Below, piece by piece: positions 33,177-41,235 of a stretch of DNA of 64,000 nucleotides; position 1 is the first letter of the stretch; the number at the start of each line of letters is the position of its first letter. The stretch covers positions 1 to 64,000 of the forward strand of contig JAEZLP010000068.1 in the NCBI GenBank assembly GCA_023415235.1, in the 5' to 3' direction. Below the pieces are notes generated by a model, which saw nothing but the letters and a program-made list of their open reading frames with translations, did no database searches and was not told the DNA's origin. This DNA comes from Bacillota bacterium (lineage in GTDB: Bacteria > Bacillota > Clostridia > Peptostreptococcales > Anaerovoracaceae). Made by a program: the position numbers and the translations under genes.

Positions 33177-34349
33177 GTGAAAGTAGCATTTCATTTCAAT
33201 GCAGATGATGATTCTTTGGGCGGTTATTACGGTTTCCCTATAAAAGTATTTTTCTTTCGAACCATTCTCAAACATCGTACTTTGAATATATCCACTAAAA
33301 TCTTTATAGGAGATTTGCTTCTACATAATCTTGCAATGGATGTAACACGTGATGGAGATACAGAAACACATACATTTAATCCACAAAAGTATGATATAGC
33401 TTTTGAAAGATGGATTAATCCCGGCGGACATGTTTGGCGGCAATTCAATTGGGAGAGCCTAGAGAGTGCATATAGGTCAAATATCTATGTATTATGTTTG
33501 GAAAGTGTAGACTCTCAAACGGCAAATTACTTGCATGAAGAACTAATCGGTTTCTCACCTTATCTGGGAGCTATGGAAGTTGATGACAGCTCAGTTGTCC
33601 ATTGGCATTTATATTCAAACTCTTTAATTCCCGCTTTTCGGGTGATAAACAGGGAGCTTTATCTTTTCTGGGATGGGTATAATGAAGACACTAAACAAAC
33701 GGGTTTACAAGATGATTTTGAAAAAATTGGTTTCGCTAAAGTTTGTTTTGAGAGTCTAGAAGGCAAGTATAGCATTTTTGATCAATACCATAATTATGAA
33801 CACGCAAGACGAATTGCCGAGTGGAAAACAAGGTGTGGTAATTTGCTGGCTTTTATGGCAGATGACGTTGTATCCCGCCTGACTGATGTTGCGCCCGACT
33901 TAGGCGATCGACTATGGTCTATGTTAAAAACGTTCGAGGAGGCTGAAACAAACGAACAATACGCTCAAGTTACAGCCTCATGTAGAAGAATAATTGAGTA
34001 TATTTCAGATGTCCTATTTCCCCCTGTAGAAGGAACAGATTCTGAACGGAAACTGGAACGGAAACACTATAGGAATAGATTGTTAGCCTTTGCTGATATT
34101 GAAAGAAAGAGTGATGCGAATATCGATTTAATTGTAGCCAGCACGGAAATGTTAAGTTCGCAAATTGAGAAGTTATCTGAGTTATCGAATAAGGGTGTCC
34201 ATACCGAAGTTTATCGTCATGAGGCTAGGAGATGTCTGCTTCGGACACTTATGCTTTTGGATGATATTATATCGCTAAAAAGAAATGCATTTCCGATTAA
34301 GCCTAAACTCGATTTTGAAGAAATTTTGAGTTTAGTGAGGGCCAGATGA
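33177..34349 (+). CDS. Uncharacterised protein with HEPN-like C-terminal helices
   Basis: 390 residues, AT-rich, no signal peptide or membrane segment. I do not recognise the N-terminal 250 residues (VAFHFNADDDSLGGYYGFPI, YIFWERWINPGG-like region). The C-terminal about 130 residues are helical (SCRRIIEYISDVLFPP, LSNKGVHTEVYRHEARRCLL) and resemble the helical hairpins of HEPN proteins, with NKGVH where active HEPN RNases have R-x4-H; the Arg is missing, so this copy may be inactive or structural. GTG start with AAGGAGG. 18 bp before a second HEPN-motif gene, so the two are an operon. Context suggests a defence function; that is inference. Confidence 0.6.
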   Translation: MKVAFHFNADDDSLGGYYGFPIKVFFFRTILKHRTLNISTKIFIGDLLLHNLAMDVTRDGDTETHTFNPQKYDIAFERWINPGGHVWRQFNWESLESAYRSNIYVLCLESVDSQTANYLHEELIGFSPYLGAMEVDDSSVVHWHLYSNSLIPAFRVINRELYLFWDGYNEDTKQTGLQDDFEKIGFAKVCFESLEGKYSIFDQYHNYEHARRIAEWKTRCGNLLAFMADDVVSRLTDVAPDLGDRLWSMLKTFEEAETNEQYAQVTASCRRIIEYISDVLFPPVEGTDSERKLERKHYRNRLLAFADIERKSDANIDLIVASTEMLSSQIEKLSELSNKGVHTEVYRHEARRCLLRTLMLLDDIISLKRNAFPIKPKLDFEEILSLVRAR

Positions 34350-34367
34350 GTCGCATAGGGAGGCTTT

Positions 34368-35312
34368 ATGGTTTTTTTTAAATCATCTAGAGAAGCTTTA
34401 GCCGAAATAACTAGGTTGTATGATTTTATTTGGCCAACTGTTGCAGCGATGTGGAATTTACGTTGGCAGGTTAAAGGGTACGTATTGGTTAATCCTGAAG
34501 CGACTCAACAAGAGCTTATTAATCGATTCGTTAAAGGTAGTGGAGTGAATAGCGTTAATTTTAAAGCATCAATTATTGAGCGCGATTGGGAAGATCAATT
34601 GCAAGATTTTGCGCAGATATTACTGACGAATATTTTTGCCATTCACGAATCATGGCTTGCTGAAATTATGAATGTACTAGACCCTCCTCGATTACCTGGA
34701 GTAAAGATTAGTTATGCAAAAGAGATGGAATTTCCAACAAATGGTCCAACGGGAATCTTATATGCGATTGGTAGTTTATGTTCAAATGAGTCAACAATGC
34801 TAAAGAATGCCTTTTATGCACAGCTATTAACTGATTCCAAAAATTCGATTGCTAATTTGGACAATTTACTTAAGTGTTATCGTTTCTTTAAAGAGTGTCG
34901 TAATTGTTGTATTCATCATGGTGGGTATGCTAACGCTAGGCTTGTTGCACGCTACCAAGAGTTCGCAGCTGTTTCGTCTCCAGCACGTTTAGATGTTAAG
35001 GAAGTACCGAGACATAGCTCGGTATCATTAAATGACAAGGTGAAGCTTGATCTAAGGGGGGTGGTTGGATTCAGTGATGTAGTTATTAGAATTATTACGA
35101 CCTGTGATGCTGAACTGGCAAGGTCAATTTATGCTGAAAAGGAGTTTGAGAGCGTTTATACAGAAAAGGGACAACGCGGCAGAACTTTAAAAAAAGATCC
35201 GACCGAAAGATCTAAGCAAGTCTCTAGATACGTCCGGAGAATTGGTTATCCTGTTCCACTAGTAACCAACGACATCGAACAATTCCTTTTACAAAAACAT
35301 CTTGTCTATTAA
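34368..35312 (+). CDS. Protein with HEPN RNase-type R-N-x3-H motif
   Basis: 314 residues, AT-rich, cytoplasmic. Mostly helical. Residues around 180-190 read FFKECRNCCIHHGGYAN, which has the R-x4-H arrangement (RNCCIH) typical of metal-independent HEPN ribonucleases. The C-terminal part is basic (EKGQRGRTLKKDPTERSKQV) and may bind RNA. Co-transcribed with 33177-34349; GGGAGG lies upstream of the ATG. A tRNA-like RNA gene starts 25 bp downstream. HEPN toxins often cut tRNA anticodon loops, so the pairing is suggestive, but no known system was matched. Confidence 0.6.
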   Translation: MVFFKSSREALAEITRLYDFIWPTVAAMWNLRWQVKGYVLVNPEATQQELINRFVKGSGVNSVNFKASIIERDWEDQLQDFAQILLTNIFAIHESWLAEIMNVLDPPRLPGVKISYAKEMEFPTNGPTGILYAIGSLCSNESTMLKNAFYAQLLTDSKNSIANLDNLLKCYRFFKECRNCCIHHGGYANARLVARYQEFAAVSSPARLDVKEVPRHSSVSLNDKVKLDLRGVVGFSDVVIRIITTCDAELARSIYAEKEFESVYTEKGQRGRTLKKDPTERSKQVSRYVRRIGYPVPLVTNDIEQFLLQKHLVY

Positions 35313-35336
35313 AGTTGTAACACGTAAAATATTAAT

Positions 35337-35441
35337 GAGGGCGTAGTTCAATGGCTGAACACACCTTTTTAAGGTATACCTATTCTATTAATGGGTATAG
35401 CTTGAAGAGGTGGTATGTGGGTTCGAGTCCCATCGCCCTCA
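35337..35441 (+). ncRNA. tRNA-like RNA with an insertion in the anticodon loop
   Basis: Acceptor GAGGGCG (35337-35343) pairs perfectly with CGCCCTC (35434-35440). D arm GTTC-aatggct-GAAC and T arm GTGGG-TTCGAGT-CCCAT are canonical. CACCT (35362-35366) pairs with AGGTG (35408-35412) as an anticodon stem, but the loop is about 41 nt and contains a 10-bp hairpin TATACCTATT-ctatt-AATGGGTATA. CCA is not encoded. An alternative fold gives a seven-base loop TTTTTAA (UUU anticodon) with a mismatched stem and a long variable arm. A body close to tRNA-Gly with a disrupted anticodon loop suggests it is not an ordinary decoding tRNA. Confidence 0.55.
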
Positions 35442-35482
35442 TCAACATTTGTTGTTATTAATTGATTAGGATTAGAAGCGAG

Positions 35483-35516
35483 GGATCAACAAGAGCTTAG
35501 TTGTTGATCCTTTTAT
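35483..35516 (+). terminator. Intrinsic terminator after the tRNA-like RNA
   Basis: GGATCAACAA-gagcttag-TTGTTGATCC then TTTT. It gives the tRNA-like transcript a defined 3' end about 75 nt past the acceptor stem. Confidence 0.85.
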
Positions 35517-35534
35517 AATAGGGAGCGGATAACA

Positions 35535-36257
35535 GTGAGTGATCTTCCAATTGAATTATTCTCACTTACAGTTCTAAAAATGCTTTCTGAGGAAGTACGG
35601 CGGTTTTCACGCCCTGTTATTTTTAATTCTGATTATGACAACTATTCGTATGGTCTAAAGGGAACAGCTTTTGTGGTATCATATAAAAAATATGATTATG
35701 TTGTAACGGCTAAACACGTAATCCGCGATATTGCACCTGATAATATCTTAATACCTTATAATGAGTATGATTCAACGGAGTTCATACCATTTGACCGAAT
35801 AATAACAATCAAGGATGATGAAAGAGCTGAAGACAATGATTTTAAAGATATCGTTATTTTTCAAATTAGCAAAAAACGGGAATTCGAAAGGCAAGTAAAT
35901 TTGCTTCCGAAGTTAGATTTAGAAAAAAAATATGCCTACCGAAGCTCTCGATTTGGTGATGAACTATTTTCGATTGGGTACCCATCATATAATAATAATA
36001 TTGAGTATGATGAGTTAAAAATAAAATTAGGACAGTCGATATTTAAAGGAAAGTATATAGGCGAATCAGATTTACAGTATTGCCATTTTGCTAAGTACGA
36101 AAACGAAACATATATGGATGGAATGAGCGGTTCGCCGGTCTATTCTTTTGCGTTTAACAATAACTCAATTAATTATAAGTTTTTGGGGATGATGCTGAGA
36201 TCAAGACTTTACTTAGATGGATGTGTCCTAATAAATGCATTAAATAAAGCAAAATAA
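35535..36257 (+). CDS. Cytoplasmic trypsin-like serine protease
   Basis: 240 residues without a signal peptide. The catalytic triad is visible: His61 (VVTAKHVI, first strand GTAFVVSY), Asp105 (DFKDIVIF) and Ser198 (DGMSGSPVY). Chymotrypsin-fold proteases that lack export signals recur in bacterial defence loci as effectors or sensors. The GTG start follows AGGGAGCGG, just after the terminator. It precedes the PemK-TIR-like gene by about 50 bp on the same strand. Its substrate is unknown; self-proteolysis or cleavage of a partner in the cluster is possible but unproven. Confidence 0.75.
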   Translation: MSDLPIELFSLTVLKMLSEEVRRFSRPVIFNSDYDNYSYGLKGTAFVVSYKKYDYVVTAKHVIRDIAPDNILIPYNEYDSTEFIPFDRIITIKDDERAEDNDFKDIVIFQISKKREFERQVNLLPKLDLEKKYAYRSSRFGDELFSIGYPSYNNNIEYDELKIKLGQSIFKGKYIGESDLQYCHFAKYENETYMDGMSGSPVYSFAFNNNSINYKFLGMMLRSRLYLDGCVLINALNKAK

Positions 36258-36308
36258 TAGGCTGGAAAAGGCCTTGGCAAAAATGTGGTAAAAGGAGGCA
36301 ATAAAATA

Positions 36309-37148
36309 ATGACAACAATTTTAGAAAAACACTTTTCTACACCTGTTGTAGGTGAAGTTTATTTATTTGCAGATCCTTTAAACTACGATCCTGTGAAAAG
36401 AAGTTTAGACAGACCTGGAGTAATAATAAAGGTTTTCAATGACAATATGTCGGTAATAGTTGTTCCTCTTACTACTAGCTCCCAATTAGAAAGGCCTAAA
36501 AGCATCAGAATTAGTTCGGTAGATGTATTAAAGAAAGAAGCTTACGCCAAAGTTGATCATATTACCACAATCGCTGCTCAACGATTAAAATTGCGACTGG
36601 GTAGAATTTCGCCTGAGGAACTTGATTCTATAGAATCTAGTGTTAAACAGTTATTTGGCGGTCACGCACAACCAGTAATAAATTTGAGTGTTGATGATCG
36701 GCCCCAAATAATGATTTGCGGGCCTCATGGTAATGGGTCAGGTATTGAAAGATTACGCATGTTGGCAAATAAAATAACTAATTCAACAGATTTCAAGGGG
36801 TTTGCCTTGATTGATGCTCCTAATCGACCTGACTTAATTTTAAAACAAAAGTTTCAGTGGCAAGCTTTATCTAGTCACGGTGTAATCGTGCTTCTCGGGA
36901 ACGATTGCTCAGGTGCTTGTATGGAATATGACTGGGCGGCAGAGCTATCAATTTTTACTGTCGTTATTGTAAATGATAACTTACCAACCGAAATGTTGCG
37001 AGGATTCGATATAACTAAAGATAATGTAAATATCATAAGATGTAATCATTCTTTTTCAATTAAAGCAGTAGAAGATGCCGTTGAGTGGATTGATATGAAG
37101 GTGAAGGAGCGAATAGCTAGGATTACTCAGCAAGAATATGAGATCTAA
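36309..37148 (+). CDS. Probable PemK/MazF-like domain fused to a TIR-like domain
   Basis: 279 residues from the ATG at 36309 (AAGGAGG 10 bp upstream). Residues about 12-115 resemble the PemK/MazF toxin fold: GEVYLFADPLNYDPVKRSLD, RPGVIIKVFNDNMSVIVVPL, TTSSQLERPKS, HITTIAAQRLKLRLGRISPE. After a linker, residues about 130-270 look like a Rossmann/TIR-like fold: PQIMICGPHGNG, SSHGVIVLLGNDCSGACMEY, DWAAELSIFTVVIVNDNL, with a Glu-containing CMEYDWAAE helix where TIR NADases hold their catalytic Glu. A ribonuclease-type domain joined to an NAD-type effector would be unusual. Both assignments are by pattern and need structure comparison. Confidence 0.55.
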   Translation: MTTILEKHFSTPVVGEVYLFADPLNYDPVKRSLDRPGVIIKVFNDNMSVIVVPLTTSSQLERPKSIRISSVDVLKKEAYAKVDHITTIAAQRLKLRLGRISPEELDSIESSVKQLFGGHAQPVINLSVDDRPQIMICGPHGNGSGIERLRMLANKITNSTDFKGFALIDAPNRPDLILKQKFQWQALSSHGVIVLLGNDCSGACMEYDWAAELSIFTVVIVNDNLPTEMLRGFDITKDNVNIIRCNHSFSIKAVEDAVEWIDMKVKERIARITQQEYEI

Positions 37149-37606
37149 TGTTGAGTAGATGACGGATATCCTAGACTACAGCATGATATTATGTCTAACA
37201 ACTTTCGCAGATATTCCCGATTCGAAGAGCATTAGCAACAATGAACCTCTAGAAATGGAAAACCGCCACGAAGGCCTGTGACCCCATGGAAATCGCCGTT
37301 ACAGATGATACGGAGATCCGCGACTGATCTTGAACAGGTAATTATTTCGTCCGGTTGCCTTTCGCAATTTTTCATTCTACAGTAATACATCAGTAAAGCT
37401 AAACGCAAGTCCACCCAAGCTAGGATTAGCCAGGGCCGAGTGGGTCTGGAATAACTTACCCAGCCCTTTTCTTATTACTTTTGGGATTACTAACTTGGTA
37501 ATTATCAATTGGCCGACGGTATTTGCATGAATCGGGAAGGGATATCGGGGAGATATTTAAGCAAAAGGTATACGATTATAAGATAGAATAGCCAGGTGTT
37601 GTTGAG
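37149..37606. other. Gene-free stretch before the large RNA region
   Basis: About 460 bp with no credible coding frame. It contains a terminator-like hairpin GGGC-TGGGT / ACCCA-GCCC ending in TTTT (37433-37470) that likely stops transcription from the PemK-TIR gene. The part 37200-37330 is GC-richer and might hold another structured RNA. Confidence 0.4.
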
Positions 37607-37636
37607 CCACAGCATAGAGATGCTGTGGTTGTTTTT
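37607..37636 (+). terminator. Intrinsic terminator
   Basis: CCACAGCAT-agag-ATGCTGTGG then TTGTTTTT. It insulates the downstream RNA promoter. Confidence 0.85.
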
Positions 37637-37672
37637 ATAATGCAGGGTAACAGTCATAATAAGGGAGCTCTT

Positions 37673-37702
37673 TTGCTTTTGCGTTTTGGGGTGTTTTAAA
37701 AT
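37673..37702 (+). promoter_or_regulatory. Candidate promoter of the large RNA
   Basis: TTGCTT, 18 bp, TAAAAT. It lies directly after a terminator and before the hairpin-dense region, so initiation near 37709 is likely. Confidence 0.5.
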
Positions 37703-37708
37703 ATAGAT

Positions 37709-38774
37709 GTAAGACCTATCCACGCAGGCAAGAGCTACAGGTAAATCTTGTACTGACGCGGCTAGACAAATAATACATACAGCTCATGGAGCTGAGAGGA
37801 GAGAAAAGTATGTTAAGGCAATAAACTTGGACAGCCCGGATCCCCTGTAAATCAGGAGATCAAAACAGGCGCGATAACCATTACGAATATGGAGCTCGTG
37901 TTAAGGGCGAGCAAATTAAGCTAACCATTGCCGGGTTCCATAAAGAGGTATCGTGTCAGTCCCTCCGGACAACCCTTCTGATCTCTGACAACCAAAAAGT
38001 AGCCGTCATATTTAAGACGTTTCTATACATGACACATTTATTGGTGCGGCAGGTAGGGTAATCGCCAGACCTGTCGGTTCCCCCGCCAATGCCTAATGCC
38101 AAGGTAAGCAGGGGGATCGGGGGCCGCCGTGTGCATGGAAACATGCAAGCAACGGTGGCAATGGGGGCTGTCGGGCTGCAAAACCCGGCTTCTACCCACT
38201 GAATAAATGACTATGGGCGACCAAGACATACCTTATGTGGGGCGCCACATAAGGCCGTCAGCAAGAAAGCGGGTGTAAATCCCGTCTGCGGGACAGTAGA
38301 AATGCTGTGACGTAGCCAGCGCAGGGAGCGGGGAGGCTTAACCTCCTGGGAGTAATCCCAAACGTGAATAGCTCAACTGTGACGATCAGACGCGGTCTCG
38401 TCTGTAAAGGCGCCCTGGGAGGGCGCTAGCTGGTAAGGATTCTCATGGCGCTAGGTCAAACCGCTCTGAATCTTGCAACCGACCGAAACGGCACAAGCCG
38501 GTAGTAGGGCGGGGCTTCCATATTCGACCGCGCTCAATGGAGCGGAGGTTGCAAGGGGATACGCGACGCCTAAAAGACTCCATAACTTCTTGCTGTACTA
38601 ATTGGGTAAGGTCCGACCGGCCTAGATTAACTAGGTGCGAGGATTGAAAGCGAGGGCGATTACCGTCTGATCCAAAGGGCTGACAGTCCTAAGGAGAGTG
38701 GTTGTGCTGGTTTGGCTGCCAGCACCTGCTTGCGTGCAAAACCCGCGGGAAAGTCCCACCCCACCAGTTTTTTG
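37709..38774 (+). ncRNA. Candidate large structured non-coding RNA (about 1 kb)
   Basis: Around 1,060 bp without a plausible gene, GC-richer than the AT-rich genes on both sides and crowded with hairpins: CTTATGTGG-ggcg-CCACATAAG, GCATG-GAAA-CATGC (GNRA loop), CAGACG-cggt-CGTCTG, GGGAGTAATCCC, GGCGCCC-tgggA-GGGCGC-type stem, CCTAG-attaa-CTAGG, GCGCTC-aat-GGAGCG, GTGCTGG-tttggctg-CCAGCAC. A promoter lies upstream and U-runs occur at 38769-38774. Size, ornate folding and a mobile-island setting resemble the GOLLD, ROOL and OLE classes, but I cannot match it to one. Exact ends are estimates. Confidence 0.6.
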
Positions 38775-38873
38775 TCAGGGTTTCGATCCCTTCCGTGTTC
38801 TGGAACGCTCCAGGACAGGGAAGCGATTGAAATGGCCGGGAGGCTACTCCGAAATCAACCGGGAGGTTTGGTT

Positions 38874-39503
38874 ATGAGGATAGAAACGGAATCATGGCAG
38901 GGCCTGATAAATCAGCTCGTTACACTTTTTGGTAGGGGCTATTTCGCTTACCACTTAACGCAATACCCCGAAAAAAAACGTGCAAAATGGCCAAAAATCG
39001 ATGCTAAATTGGTTCAAAAGTATGCCCTGGATGGCTCGATCCACCAGCGCTACCGTTTAAGGAAGAAGGGTTTTTGTACCTATGCTATTGTTCGATGGGA
39101 GGCCGTTTGCGTCATTCTTAAAACCCAGGGAAAGCCTATGGTTACGGAGGATGACAAATTTAATGAGCTGATAAAAAGACCGCTAGCTATCCGGATATCC
39201 GATAATATTATATTGGAGATCCAGCGTGTCGAGGATAAGGTCACTGCTAGATTGTCCAAAAGAGATTTTGAAGGGTTTGAGGAATGGTTGGTCAGATTGG
39301 CTGGTGCCGGGCAAATTAAAGAAGCCCGAAAGGTTTTTGACCGACTTAATGGACTCCCAGGCTTCCATGGCATTAATCAACAGAAATGGAGATTGTGGAG
39401 TAGGGTCGTTGCGACGTGCAAGCGTGCTGGCATTTCGCCAGGTGAGCGACCCCGAATTAACACTAGGCGAAAGGTTGTCCAAGTTTACAAACCCCAGGGA
39501 TGA
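38874..39503 (+). CDS. Uncharacterised protein next to the large RNA
   Basis: 209 residues from the ATG at 38874 (CCGGGAGG upstream); the frame is open further 5' but that part lies in the RNA-like region. Basic, no signal peptide: LVTLFGRGYFAYHLTQYPEK, KKRAKWPKIDAKLVQKYALD, RLRKKGFCTYAIVRWEAVCV. The C-terminal half has helical segments (FEGFEEWLVRLAGAGQIKEA) and ends RRKVVQVYKPQG. No family recognised. The basic N-terminal part and its position 100 bp after the candidate RNA, in the same direction and ended by a strong terminator, make it a possible RNA partner; that is inference. Confidence 0.6.
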   Translation: MRIETESWQGLINQLVTLFGRGYFAYHLTQYPEKKRAKWPKIDAKLVQKYALDGSIHQRYRLRKKGFCTYAIVRWEAVCVILKTQGKPMVTEDDKFNELIKRPLAIRISDNIILEIQRVEDKVTARLSKRDFEGFEEWLVRLAGAGQIKEARKVFDRLNGLPGFHGINQQKWRLWSRVVATCKRAGISPGERPRINTRRKVVQVYKPQG

Positions 39504-39525
39504 ACGTGCATCCCTGGGGTTTTGC
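39490..39525 (+). terminator. Intrinsic terminator overlapping the gene end
   Basis: AACCCCAGGGATG-aacgtg-CATCCCTGGGGTT then TTG. The 5' arm includes the last codons of the upstream gene. Confidence 0.85.
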
Positions 39526-39657
39526 CGTTCTTGTGTCATGATGGTTTATTTGCAACAACAATTTATATGAAATTGGCGTTACTTTGGTTTTAAAAGGCCT
39601 TCATTCCGACCACGGTATAATAATAGTAGACGGTGTAAAATTTTAGGAGGGATTATA

Positions 39658-40458
39658 ATGGAAAAAAAGACTCAGAGTAAAACGAAAAACAAAAACGTAC
39701 ATAAATCCGAGAGAATATCATTAGATCTACCAGCAAATCCACCAGCGTTAATGGATGACAAGCTAATGGAAGTAATAATTACAATGGGTAGCAGCGGCGA
39801 ATTCGAGGCAAGGCGAATAGCGGATTGCGTATCGAAACGTTGCGGATTTGCGGAAGGAGATATTGATATTTACCGGTCGTTAGATACTCTTCGTGCGCTA
39901 GGAGCGGTGAAGAACGATGACAAAATCAGTTATATGAGGGGCTCGCCACGTAAGGTATATACTTTGACAGCACTAGGATTCCAATATTATCGAAAATGTG
40001 TTTTGGGGAGAGACGGTATTGAGAGCGAACCGCGACCGTCGCTTTTTTACACAAGTAAGAGGCCAGAGGCGGAGGCAGTGCTAAGATTCGTTCGAGATAA
40101 ATTAGAGGCGGTAGGATATGAAGTTGTAGATCAATCAATCCAGGCGCACATTGGTATTATGGTGAAAATTTACGACCAAACATTACCGATATCACTTGAA
40201 TACAAAAACCGACCAGATGAAGATGTTCAGAAGACAATACGGACTCTAATAGATCTGAATGAACCTGTTTTCGTTATATGCCAAAATGCTCATATTAGCG
40301 AGCGCATTATTGACAATGTTAAAGCGCTAATACACGAACGGTATGGGGCTATGACAAGTATTTACAAGTTCCAAAAGCAATTTGGCGGAACAGTGTCAAT
40401 AATAACTCTTGCCAAGTTCACTAAACGGAAAAAATGGCCACTAAGTGAAGATGCATAG
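39658..40458 (+). CDS. Winged-helix protein with uncharacterised C-terminal domain
   Basis: 266 residues. A Lys-rich N-terminal tail, then a likely winged helix (about 30-115; MEVIITMGSSGEFEARRIAD, SLDTLRALGAVKNDDKISYM, VYTLTALGFQYYRK). The C-terminal about 130 residues form an alpha/beta domain (PEAEAVLRFVRDKLEAVGYE, TLPISLEYKNRPDEDVQKTI, PVFVICQNAHISERIIDNVK) that could be nuclease-like, but no catalytic motif is certain. GGAGGG precedes the ATG. It stands alone between two terminators. Role unknown; possibly a regulator of the island. Confidence 0.6.
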   Translation: MEKKTQSKTKNKNVHKSERISLDLPANPPALMDDKLMEVIITMGSSGEFEARRIADCVSKRCGFAEGDIDIYRSLDTLRALGAVKNDDKISYMRGSPRKVYTLTALGFQYYRKCVLGRDGIESEPRPSLFYTSKRPEAEAVLRFVRDKLEAVGYEVVDQSIQAHIGIMVKIYDQTLPISLEYKNRPDEDVQKTIRTLIDLNEPVFVICQNAHISERIIDNVKALIHERYGAMTSIYKFQKQFGGTVSIITLAKFTKRKKWPLSEDA

Positions 40459-40482
40459 CTCTTAATTTCTGAGTTTTTGGAG

Positions 40483-40513
40483 GGACTGACAGATTTTTGC
40501 CAGTCCTTTTTTT
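40483..40513 (+). terminator. Intrinsic terminator
   Basis: GGACTG / CAGTCC stem extended with one mismatch, followed by TTTTTTT. Confidence 0.8.
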
Positions 40514-40554
40514 GTGTCCTTTCCGACTTGCAAAAAATGGGTGAGATGCTATAA

Positions 40555-40581
40555 TATAAATATAAATATAAATATAAATAT
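40555..40581. repeat. TATAAA microsatellite
   Basis: Four full TATAAA units and a partial one, 40 bp before the NYN gene. It could affect promoter spacing and hence phase-variable expression. Confidence 0.7.
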
Positions 40582-40622
40582 TTAAGACAAAAGCTAAAAT
40601 CAGACTCAAAGGAGATGACAGT

Positions 40623-41144
40623 ATGAGCAAATTTAAAAAGTTACTCGAGAAGTTAGGGTTATTGTTTCCGTCACTGGAGACTACTGTTGCAGTGTTGATA
40701 GATGCGGAAAATATTGGCCCAAAGATTGCCGGATATGCCTTGGAGGAGGCAAATAAAATAGGCTCGGTTCGAGTCTCGCGAGCTTATGGAGACTGGACCG
40801 AAATAAACCCGCCAGGTTACGTGGAGTTATCCACCTTATATGGAGTACAACGGTGTCAGGTGGATAAAAGAAGGTCAAAACGAAACTCGGTTGATATCGC
40901 ATTGACATCGGACGCGGCTCTATTAGCTGGACGAGGTATTGCTAATACGTTCGTGTTAGCCACTGGCGATCAGGATTATATACCGCTTGTACACTCGCTT
41001 AAGGCTGTAGGGTGTACTGTAATAGGGGTTGGGGGAGGGCAGTCGGCCATTGATTTGAGGTCAGTTTGCCACAAATACATTTTGGCGAATAGTTCTCCGC
41101 CGCTGCGCACGTCTCTTAGTAGGTCCACACCAGTACTTGGATAA
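40623..41144 (+). CDS. NYN-domain (PIN-like) ribonuclease, LabA type
   Basis: 173 residues. The NYN fold is clear: VAVLIDAENIGPKIAGYALE with the first acidic residue, VSRAYGDWTEI, VDKRRSKRNSVDIALTSDA, TFVLATGDQDYIPLVHSLKA with conserved Asp residues, then VGCTVIGVGGG. NYN/PIN proteins are metal-dependent nucleases acting on RNA; many in mobile islands are toxins or defence effectors. A short N-terminal basic helix (MSKFKKLLEKLG) precedes the domain and a 30-residue tail lacks a clear fold. AAAGGAG lies before the ATG. Followed by a 19-bp inverted repeat and an RHH gene, reminiscent of a toxin-antitoxin or partition-type layout. Confidence 0.78.
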   Translation: MSKFKKLLEKLGLLFPSLETTVAVLIDAENIGPKIAGYALEEANKIGSVRVSRAYGDWTEINPPGYVELSTLYGVQRCQVDKRRSKRNSVDIALTSDAALLAGRGIANTFVLATGDQDYIPLVHSLKAVGCTVIGVGGGQSAIDLRSVCHKYILANSSPPLRTSLSRSTPVLG

Positions 41145-41176
41145 AACAAGGAGAGATATTTGTCTTAATATATTTA

Positions 41177-41222
41177 CCCATTTACATTTATATAATATTA
41201 TATTTATATAAATGTAAATGGG
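41177..41222. repeat. 19-bp perfect inverted repeat before an RHH gene
   Basis: CCCATTTACATTTATATAA (41177-41195) and TTATATAAATGTAAATGGG (41204-41222), loop 8 bp. It lies just upstream of a ribbon-helix-helix protein and is its likely operator, or a NYN-gene terminator without a T-run. Confidence 0.7.
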
Positions 41223-41235
41223 GGTATATATTAAT

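Noticed and set aside
37956..38229. Short minus-strand frames inside the large RNA region
   Set aside because: No RBS, low-complexity translation and overlap with dense hairpins.
37709..38774. Group II intron as explanation of the large RNA region
   Set aside because: I found no GTGCG-type 5' end, no domain V hairpin near the 3' end and no reverse transcriptase; the neighbouring protein is unrelated. A model search could still change this.
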